From contig JAILNO010000093.1 in the NCBI GenBank assembly GCA_024691465.1, positions 1-5,612 of the forward strand: a stretch of 5,612 nt of DNA, in the 5' to 3' direction. Shown piece after piece: positions 1 to 4,565 of this stretch. A program made the position numbers and the translations under genes. This DNA comes from Pseudobutyrivibrio sp. Its GTDB lineage: Bacteria > Bacillota_A > Clostridia > Lachnospirales > Lachnospiraceae. The notes under the pieces were generated by a model, which did no database searches, was not told the DNA's origin, and saw only the letters and a list, made by a program, of their open reading frames with translations. Within the stretch, counting starts at the first letter, position 1. Every line of letters starts with the position of its first letter.

Positions 1-168
1 GATAAGGGTAAGTTTATTTTTGTTATTACACATGACTATGAATTCATTCTTAAGACATGTGATGCTGTGTTAAGGATTGATAAGGGAGAAATAGTTGAGG
101 ATTATGAACTTACTAATGAAACCAGATCAAGACTAGAAAACTTTTTCATGGGTAGTTCAAGGAAATAA
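1..168 (+). CDS. ABC transporter ATPase, ECF-like, C-terminal end (partial, cut by left edge)
   Basis: This is the last 55 codons of an ABC ATPase, open from base 1 in frame 1 and ending at a TAA (166-168). The segment VITHDYEF carries the switch (H-loop) histidine at the end of the nucleotide-binding domain. It is followed by a 'CDAVLRIDKGEIVED' stretch, the usual final strand and turn reporting a D/E-rich C-terminus. The THDYEF wording and the 'leader-less' tail resemble ATPases of energy-coupling-factor (ECF, vitamin or metal uptake) transporters; it does not look like PstB, whose C-terminus is different. The P-loop, signature and Walker B motifs lie outside the window, so the substrate cannot be judged. 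It ends only about 20 bases before phoU-like coding sequence begins, with no terminator between them, so the two could be co-transcribed. ATPase identity is firm; the ECF subtype is inference. Confidence 0.8.
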   Translation, partial: DKGKFIFVITHDYEFILKTCDAVLRIDKGEIVEDYELTNETRSRLENFFMGSSRK

Positions 169-214
169 ATAATAATCGAATGCATAATCTAGAGCTCTTA
201 AGGATGATGAGCTG

Positions 215-712
215 GTGGATCAGGAGCAGAAGAAGATAGAGAATATCTGCTTCCAGCTACTGATACAGCAACAGCCTGTGGCTAGAGACATGCGTACAAT
301 CACAGCTGCTATGAAGATGGTTACTGATATGGAGCGTATAGGTGACCAGGCGGCAGATATCTCAGAGTTAACTATTATGATGGCAGATCGTCCTTACATT
401 ATGAAGGAGGATAATATCAAGAAGATGGCGGCGGAGACAGTTATGATGCTTCTGCATGCTATTGAAGCATATGTGGAGAGGGATATTGTTAAGGCTAAGG
501 AAGTAATTGACCATGATGATGTGGTAGATGATCTGTTTATTAAGGTCAAGGCTGACTTAATAGAGGTTATGCAAAAGGATACGGATTATGCAGAACATGC
601 AGCAGACCTTCTTATGGTTAATAAATACTTGGAAAGAATTGGAGACCATGCAACTAACATAGCGGAATGGGTTATTTTCTCCCTAGATGATCATATGGGA
701 CTGGAAGCATAA
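215..712 (+). CDS. phoU: PhoU-like phosphate signalling regulator, N-terminally truncated (possible pseudogene)
   Basis: PhoU proteins are cytoplasmic helical-bundle regulators that link the PstSCAB phosphate transporter to the PhoR/PhoB-type kinase. Two copies of the PhoU signature are visible: DMERIGDQAADI (about residues 38-49) and YLERIGDHATNIAE (about 138-151), each with the acidic metal-binding E/D pattern; QQQPVARDMR precedes the first. Family members are usually about 215-240 residues; only 165 are readable from the GTG at 215. PhoU-like sequence continues upstream in frame for about nine codons (188-214, reading ...ALKDDELVDQ), then meets a TAA at 185-187. No frame upstream encodes the missing first helix and a half, because the ABC gene occupies that space. 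An AAGGA at 200-204 lies 10 bases before the GTG and might permit initiation, but it also encodes part of the conserved domain. The gene therefore looks 5'-deleted. Whether the remaining protein is made or works is unknown. No pst genes are adjacent in the window. Confidence 0.8.
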   Translation: MDQEQKKIENICFQLLIQQQPVARDMRTITAAMKMVTDMERIGDQAADISELTIMMADRPYIMKEDNIKKMAAETVMMLLHAIEAYVERDIVKAKEVIDHDDVVDDLFIKVKADLIEVMQKDTDYAEHAADLLMVNKYLERIGDHATNIAEWVIFSLDDHMGLEA

Positions 713-750
713 AAAAGCTCAGGCAAACTGAAATTTGCCTGAGTTATTTT
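711..750. terminator. Bidirectional rho-independent terminator between phoU and the small membrane protein gene
   Basis: A perfect 10-base-pair stem (CTCAGGCAAA, 718-727, with TTTGCCTGAG, 734-743) closes a six-base loop. On the + strand it is followed by TTATTTT; on the - strand the hairpin is followed by six T (the A run at 711-716, which overlaps the phoU stop codon). It can therefore end both convergent genes. Confidence 0.88.
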
Positions 751-997
751 AATTGTAATGGCCATCATGGAATTCATGATTGCAACCGTATATAAACACC
801 CCTATATAAGAAATTACGATTGGATAGCAGATGAAGCAAATCATCCAGTCTATTGTGGAAAGCGCATAGTCCTTGATTATAAACCATAGGCCTAGACCAA
901 CAGCAGCAAATAGAGTACAGATAACAATTATGGCAACCACATATTTAGTTCTAGCTAACCAATTCTTGCGATCTACATAATTCCAAAATCCTCTCAT
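749..997 (-). CDS. Small two-helix membrane protein of unknown function (82 aa)
   Basis: I do not recognise this family. The 82-residue product has a basic amphipathic start (about residues 1-18, with R2, R10, K11, R16 and K18), one hydrophobic helix at about 19-41, a short charged turn (KDY), and a second hydrophobic helix at about 51-71. It ends in a Cys/His/acidic tail (CNHEFHDGHYN), which could bind a metal, although that is speculation. The positive-inside rule puts the N-terminus in the cytoplasm. The start is well supported: an AAGGAGG (complement of 1007-1013) sits nine bases before the ATG, which argues that this is a real gene and not a chance frame. It is transcribed convergently to phoU and shares its terminator, and divergently from the shikimate-kinase-family gene. 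No recognisable partner is adjacent. Confidence 0.7.
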   Translation of the reverse strand: MRGFWNYVDRKNWLARTKYVVAIIVICTLFAAVGLGLWFIIKDYALSTIDWMICFICYPIVISYIGVFIYGCNHEFHDGHYN

Positions 998-1092
998 AAT
1001 TATATACCTCCTTTAATCTAACTATAGTATGAGTATGTAAAACCTGACGGTAGAATAAGGTAAAGAATATGTAAATTGCTTGCATTTTTCTC

Positions 1093-1121
1093 TTTTTATA
1101 TGAGAGATACTGTGTTAGAAT
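1093..1121 (+). promoter_or_regulatory. Candidate promoter for the shikimate-kinase-family gene
   Basis: There is an extended -10 (TG-T-TAGAAT, hexamer 1116-1121) with a poor -35 (TTTTTA, 1093-1098) at 17 bases. Transcription would start near 1128, about 35 bases before the ATG. The weak -35 makes this tentative. Confidence 0.35.
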
Positions 1122-1162
1122 CTTCTCAAATTGCGTTAAGCACATGAGATAGGAGACCTGCT

Positions 1163-1660
1163 ATGAAGGATAATATTGTGTTAATAGGAATGCCTGGCGT
1201 GGGCAAGAGTACTCTTGGAGTAGTCCTTGCTAAGGAATTAGGATATGAGTTCGTGGATGCGGACCTGCTTATTCAGAAGCGTGAGAAGCGCCTATTAAAA
1301 GAGATAATTGCTGATGAGGGAGTGGATGGCTTCCTCAAGATAGAGAATGATGTGAATGCCAGCATAGAGACCACTAAGACAGTCATAGCCACAGGCGGTA
1401 GCGTCATATATGGCGCTGAGGCAATGGAGCACCTTAAGGCCATAGGTGAGGTGGTATATCTCAAGCTTGACTACAAGACACTTGATAGTAGACTAGGCAG
1501 TCTCAAGGGCAGAGGAGTAGTTCTCAAGGACGGCCAGAATCTTAAGTCTCTATATGATGAGCGAGTTCCACTTTATGAGAAGTATGCTGACATAATCGTC
1601 GATGAGGGTGGTTTAGATCTAGAGGCCACACTTAAGGCTGTGTTAGCAGGGCTTAAATAA
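1163..1660 (+). CDS. aroK: Shikimate-kinase-family P-loop kinase
   Basis: Shikimate kinase phosphorylates shikimate with ATP in the chorismate pathway to aromatic amino acids; it is cytoplasmic and usually about 165-175 residues, and this one is 165. The Walker A loop GMPGVGKST lies at residues 9-17. The family aspartate pair is D32 and D34 (FVDADLL), F57 and E61 follow, and GGS at 79-81 takes the place of the usual GGG. A lid-region arginine is present (R118, in GRGVV instead of the usual RP), and the C-terminal substrate arginine is present in DERVPLYEKYAD (R135). The arginine normally found at position 58 (F-R-x-x-E), which contacts the shikimate carboxylate, is leucine here. The fold assignment is firm; shikimate as substrate is less so, and the gene symbol is by family only. 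The start has AGGAG (1151-1155) seven bases before the ATG. No other aromatic-pathway gene is nearby, and a strong terminator follows the stop. Confidence 0.78.
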   Translation: MKDNIVLIGMPGVGKSTLGVVLAKELGYEFVDADLLIQKREKRLLKEIIADEGVDGFLKIENDVNASIETTKTVIATGGSVIYGAEAMEHLKAIGEVVYLKLDYKTLDSRLGSLKGRGVVLKDGQNLKSLYDERVPLYEKYADIIVDEGGLDLEATLKAVLAGLK

Positions 1661-1694
1661 TAAAAGCACAGACCATATACGGTCTGTGCTTTTA
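1661..1694. terminator. Bidirectional terminator between the kinase and acyltransferase genes
   Basis: A perfect inverted repeat of 14 base pairs (TAAAAGCACAGACC, 1661-1674, with its complement at 1681-1694) surrounds a six-base loop. The outer A/T pairs give a T run on either strand, so it can stop the + strand kinase transcript and the - strand acyltransferase transcript, whose stop codons lie 0 and 1 bases from it. Confidence 0.9.
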
Positions 1695-1695
1695 A

Positions 1696-2859
1696 TTAGT
1701 CTTTTATAAATAAGAATCGGCACTTCTTAAGGATGAATAGCAGCAGTAGATATACCAGGTAGGCCATGAATCCGAATAAGAATATCTTCACTGCCCAAGT
1801 GCATATCATCTGGGCGAAATCCCAACAGTTGTTATATAGTACGGTGATCCAATCCTGAGTGAGCCATATGCTGTAGGCGAAACCATTGTCATGAAGTAGA
1901 TAAATCATGAATGTAGCCTGCGCAATGAAATTGATAGGCTTGATGGTAGGAAGCTTAATCCTCCTGAATATCTCGAATAAGCATATGCCCAGGATTACTA
2001 CTACGATACTGTAATTCTGGAACTTAGGTATAGATTGGATGAAGTCCATATCTGTCACTGCTGCCGGGTCCAGCTCAGCCTCAGCCAGGTTGAAGTAATA
2101 TGACTCAATCTTGCCTATTACATTGTTGTGGTATGAGATTCCTATAATCAGGTTAGTAAGGGCTATTATTAAAAAGAATACGTAACCCCTGACTCTAGCG
2201 AAAGGATTGTACTTCTTAATGAAACCACCGAAGGCATAGAAGAATACGCCTACCATAACGGTACGTAAGCCGCTGGCTAAATCATCTAGTAATGAACCTG
2301 ACCAACTCAGCTGACTGACTGCAAGTATGGCAAGCAAAAAGCCCAAGTACTTCTTATAATCAAGCTTAGCTAAGAACTTGTTAAGGAACATGTAAGCTAC
2401 CAACATAATTATGAAGTAGTATCCTACGAACCAAGACATCTTGTTAAAGTACTGGATCTTGATATAGCTAAATAGATACTGTACAGAAGTAATATCTTCA
2501 TTATTGTGTATGAAGGCTGCTGAGATAAGTACTAATGCGACAGCAGCGAAAAGTAACTGTGAAAGCATCTTCTTGGAAACCTTAAGGATATCTATATCCC
2601 TGTCCACCAGGAAGTATCCTGAGATCATTATGAAAATGGAGTTGCCCACCAGACCAAGTGGCATGCATAATGACAGGTATAATAACTGCCTATAGTATAG
2701 TGGATTATTGAACCAGCCATTCTCAAGTGCCTCTATAGAAGACACATTAACCAGCTGCACATTAACACAATGGATGATTATGTGATATATGATAATCATG
2801 AACATAGATATGATGCGCAGCAGTTCTATATTGGATGAACGTGCTTGCTTATTATTCAT
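1696..2859 (-). CDS. Membrane-bound acyltransferase, family 3 (OafA-like)
   Basis: Acyltransferase-3 proteins are inner-membrane enzymes that transfer acetyl or similar acyl groups to sugars of extracytoplasmic glycans (O-antigen, capsule, teichoic or exopolysaccharide). The 387-residue product has about ten hydrophobic segments. The N-terminal motif RSSNIELLRIISMFMIIIYH (residues 7-26) carries the conserved Arg and the His thought to be catalytic (H26). This is followed by the NSIFIMISGYF segment (about 73-83), the SWFVGYYFIIM helix (about 142-152), and a C-terminal FMIYLLHDNGF segment. Length and order fit the family; the glycan substrate cannot be read from sequence. AAGGAG (complement of 2866-2871) sits six bases before the ATG. 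It is monocistronic: a bidirectional terminator lies at its 3' end and a divergent gene at its 5' end. No glycosyltransferase or other glycan gene flanks it, so it may act as a stand-alone decorating enzyme. Confidence 0.88.
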   Translation of the reverse strand: MNNKQARSSNIELLRIISMFMIIIYHIIIHCVNVQLVNVSSIEALENGWFNNPLYYRQLLYLSLCMPLGLVGNSIFIMISGYFLVDRDIDILKVSKKMLSQLLFAAVALVLISAAFIHNNEDITSVQYLFSYIKIQYFNKMSWFVGYYFIIMLVAYMFLNKFLAKLDYKKYLGFLLAILAVSQLSWSGSLLDDLASGLRTVMVGVFFYAFGGFIKKYNPFARVRGYVFFLIIALTNLIIGISYHNNVIGKIESYYFNLAEAELDPAAVTDMDFIQSIPKFQNYSIVVVILGICLFEIFRRIKLPTIKPINFIAQATFMIYLLHDNGFAYSIWLTQDWITVLYNNCWDFAQMICTWAVKIFLFGFMAYLVYLLLLFILKKCRFLFIKD

Positions 2860-2888
2860 AAAACGCTCCTTGTATTATATATAGTAAG

Positions 2889-2913
2889 GACTCACTCGAC
2901 TCATATATGAGTC
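2889..2913. promoter_or_regulatory. Triple GACTCA half-site, candidate operator upstream of the acyltransferase gene
   Basis: A perfect 16-base palindrome (GACTCATATATGAGTC, 2898-2913) is preceded nine bases earlier by a third, direct copy of its half-site (GACTCA, 2889-2894). It lies 30-54 bases upstream of the acyltransferase ATG, where a repressor or activator would act. A TTGACT (complement of 2910-2915) overlaps the palindrome, but no good -10 was found at standard spacing. The bound protein is unknown. Confidence 0.45.
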
Positions 2914-3058
2914 AATAATTAGCCATACCTTAAGAATTATAATTATAAAATTAAATAATGCTAGTGGTTTTTTGTCTTTTTAGAAAAATTTAGGATTATA
3001 GGACATAATATGGGAATATATATATCATCTTTTGGACACATTTTTTCTATATCTTCTT

Positions 3059-3089
3059 ATACTACTAGTATGGTAAAATGTACTTACCA
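3059..3089 (+). promoter_or_regulatory. Extended -10 promoter with two overlapping dyads upstream of superoxide reductase
   Basis: An extended -10 (TGG-TAAAAT, 3071-3079) has no good -35. A 6-1-6 dyad (ATACTA-C-TAGTAT, 3059-3071) abuts it, and a second dyad (TGGTAA-N7-TTACCA, 3071-3089) spans the -10 to the likely start point. This arrangement suits repressor control. The 6-1-6 geometry is reminiscent of Fur/PerR-family sites but does not match their consensus. Confidence 0.4.
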
Positions 3090-3136
3090 ATAAGAGGAAT
3101 TTGATGTATTGGCGACATAGGTAAAAGGAGGTAAGT

Positions 3137-3505
3137 ATGAAATTTTTTGTATGTGAAGTTTGTGGGAACTTCGTTAGCATGATCAAGGAATCTGGCGCTC
3201 CTATGACATGCTGTGGTCAGAAGATGAAGGAATTAATTCCAGGTACTTCTGACGGTGCTGTTGAGAAGCACGTACCTGTATGTAAGGTAGAGGGTAATAA
3301 GGTTATTGTTACTGTTGGCTCAGTAGATCATCCAATGGCTCCAGAGCATTTCATCGAGTGGATTGCACTTGAGACAGCTAAGGGATGTCAGAGGAAGGTG
3401 CTTAATCCAGGCGATAAGCCATGTGCAGAATTCTTACTTACAGATGATGATTCTGTAGTTGCTGCATATGCATATTGCAATTTGCATGGCCTCTGGAAAT
3501 CATAA
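3137..3505 (+). CDS. dfx: Desulfoferrodoxin (superoxide reductase, two-iron type)
   Basis: It reduces superoxide to hydrogen peroxide in the cytoplasm, with electrons usually from rubredoxin, and so protects anaerobes from oxygen without releasing O2. The 122 residues show both domains of the 2Fe class. An N-terminal desulforedoxin domain (about 1-36) has a rubredoxin-like FeS4 site formed by C6, C9 and adjacent C25-C26. The C-terminal neelaredoxin domain has catalytic-iron ligands H45, H65, H71, C114 and H117. The active-site lid residues E43-K44 precede the first ligand, as in characterised enzymes, so all key positions are present. AGGAGG (3126-3131) lies five bases before the ATG. The gene stands alone with its own promoter region and terminator; no rubredoxin or rubrerythrin gene is adjacent, so the electron donor must be encoded elsewhere. 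Confidence 0.95.
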   Translation: MKFFVCEVCGNFVSMIKESGAPMTCCGQKMKELIPGTSDGAVEKHVPVCKVEGNKVIVTVGSVDHPMAPEHFIEWIALETAKGCQRKVLNPGDKPCAEFLLTDDDSVVAAYAYCNLHGLWKS

Positions 3506-3516
3506 TCAAACTAATT

Positions 3517-3540
3517 AAGGCAGCCTAGGCTGCCTTTTTT
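3517..3540 (+). terminator. Rho-independent terminator of the superoxide reductase gene
   Basis: The stem AAGGCAGC/GCTGCCTT closes a CTAG loop (3517-3536; core GGCAGCCTAGGCTGCC is a perfect palindrome) and runs into six T at 3535-3540, twelve bases after the stop codon. Confidence 0.92.
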
Positions 3541-3544
3541 GTGC

Positions 3545-3593
3545 AAAAAAAGAGTTCTCTCAGCTTCCTAAATATAAAGGAAGGAGAGAGAAC
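3545..3593 (-). terminator. Rho-independent terminator of the SprT-Tudor gene
   Basis: Arms at 3554-3569 and 3578-3593 pair over 14 positions (GTTCTCTC plus CTTCCT with their complements) with one 2x2 internal mismatch. On the - strand the hairpin is followed by a short spacer and seven T (A run, 3545-3551). It lies about 85 bases past the stop codon of the - strand gene and just five bases from the opposing terminator. Confidence 0.82.
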
Positions 3594-3677
3594 GTTATCA
3601 ATCTTCTATATAATAGCATATTTAATTATAAATACATCTACTTGGCATAAATTGTCGATATATTGACATAAATGGAA

Positions 3678-4382
3678 TTATCTTTCAGATACCTTCTTAT
3701 AGCCAGTCTTAACAAGCCATTTCTGGTCAATAATCTTAATATCATCACCAAAGGCTATAGTAAGACGGACAGAAGCTGGTTGTTTCTCGATTTCTTTAAC
3801 AGTACCCTCACCGAACTTAGGGTGGGTGACTATATCGCCTATCTCATACTTAACCTTGGAATTCTCCATATTGCGGTATGCTCTCTGAGTGTGGTAGGTA
3901 TCAAGCATCTGTACCTGAGCGTGATCCACGCTAGGGCGCTTGAGTACAGAATCATAATCTATCTTCTTAAGACTCTGACCCTCCACATAGTAATCTGATG
4001 GAATAGCTCCGATTAAACTACAGCAGTACTTCCAAGCACTGCCGTGAATCCCAGGCTGCCAAGTGTACTCACTAGGAATTGGGATGTGTCTGGCCATGTA
4101 ATGGGCGTATTCGTGCTTGTATAGATTGATTCTATCAGCCTTAGATAATTGTTCATTGAGGCAGAATCCTATGAAAAACAATGAGAATTCGAAGTGTTCT
4201 TCATCATCGTAGGATGCAGGGATATAAGCTCCCAGAGCTTTCTCATCCATACCGAAACTGATAGGTAACTCGGCACCATGCAGGCCTAGCTTGTGGTCCA
4301 GCACTGAGTATAGAGCGGTAATCTCTGCGTGAAGAACAGGCTCTTCATTGTGTAACATTTGTAGCATTTCTTTCTTTGTCAT
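3678..4382 (-). CDS. SprT-like zinc metalloprotease with C-terminal PcrA/UvrD-type Tudor domain
   Basis: The 234-residue soluble protein has two recognisable parts. Residues about 16-135 form a SprT-like domain. YKHEYAHYMA carries a HExxH zinc-protease motif (H90, E91, H94), and the downstream HGSAWKYCCSLIG (113-125) supplies the family's third histidine (H113) in the usual HG-x-x-W/F context. Residues about 177-226 (YEIGDIVTHPKFGEGTV and the following strands to IIDQKWLV) match the small Tudor-like module at the C-terminus of PcrA/UvrD helicases, which in PcrA binds RNA polymerase. The Cys-rich zinc ribbon of classical SprT is absent, so the Tudor module takes its place. Spartan/SprT relatives cut DNA-bound or DNA-crosslinked proteins, so a role at nucleic acid or RNA polymerase is a reasonable inference but is not shown. 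AAGGAG (complement of 4388-4393) sits five bases before the ATG; promoter and terminator are visible, so the gene is monocistronic. Confidence 0.8.
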   Translation of the reverse strand: MTKKEMLQMLHNEEPVLHAEITALYSVLDHKLGLHGAELPISFGMDEKALGAYIPASYDDEEHFEFSLFFIGFCLNEQLSKADRINLYKHEYAHYMARHIPIPSEYTWQPGIHGSAWKYCCSLIGAIPSDYYVEGQSLKKIDYDSVLKRPSVDHAQVQMLDTYHTQRAYRNMENSKVKYEIGDIVTHPKFGEGTVKEIEKQPASVRLTIAFGDDIKIIDQKWLVKTGYKKVSER

Positions 4383-4420
4383 TGTATCTCCTTAAACCGT
4401 GTAACTTTTCACAAAGAGAC

Positions 4421-4449
4421 AGTATAGCAAGTGAATTTTAAATTTACAA
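4421..4449 (-). promoter_or_regulatory. Promoter of the SprT-Tudor gene
   Basis: On the - strand there is a TTGTAA -35 (complement of 4444-4449), a 17-base spacer and an extended -10 TGC-TATACT (hexamer complement of 4421-4426). The start would fall near 4414, giving a leader of about 30 bases before the ATG. This is a good sigma-A-type match. Confidence 0.65.
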
Positions 4450-4486
4450 TTGCCAGTGATAAATTTGTTAAAAATCCCCTATTTAT

Positions 4487-4515
4487 TTGACTTTAGGGCC
4501 CCTAAATATTACTAT
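4487..4515 (+). promoter_or_regulatory. Promoter of the secreted DUF6273-like gene
   Basis: TTGACT (-35, 4487-4492) is followed by a 17-base spacer and TACTAT (-10, 4510-4515). The start would be near 4522, leaving a leader of about 44 bases. It is divergent from the SprT-Tudor promoter, with 37 bases between the two -35 elements. Confidence 0.6.
4492..4506. promoter_or_regulatory. 7-1-7 dyad inside the promoter spacer, candidate operator
   Basis: TTTAGGG-C-CCCTAAA is a perfect inverted repeat of seven-base arms around one base. It starts at the last base of the -35 hexamer and ends three bases before the -10. It is a GC-rich island in AT-rich DNA, well placed for a repressor or a MerR-type activator. 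Family not identified. Confidence 0.5.
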
Positions 4516-4565
4516 AAAACTATATAAAGGAAAGTATGTACTGATAGATTTAAGGAGTTTGATTT

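Noticed and set aside
180..238. ATG at 180 as a start for phoU
   Set aside because: It is in a different frame from PhoU and reaches a stop within about 20 codons; it cannot supply the missing N-terminus.
951..1145. 64-codon open frame on the - strand overlapping the small membrane protein gene start
   Set aside because: It has no ribosome binding site, overlaps a better-supported gene in another frame and its promoter region, and has no recognisable protein features.
2937..2948. TTATAATTATAA palindrome resembling a PerR/Fur site about 190 bases upstream of superoxide reductase
   Set aside because: It lacks the 7-1-7 geometry, is made only of A and T in a very AT-rich region, and is far from the likely promoter, so chance is the simpler explanation.
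3672..3998. 108-codon + strand open frame opposite the SprT-Tudor gene
   Set aside because: It is antisense to a clear protein-coding gene, has no ribosome binding site and encodes no recognisable motif.
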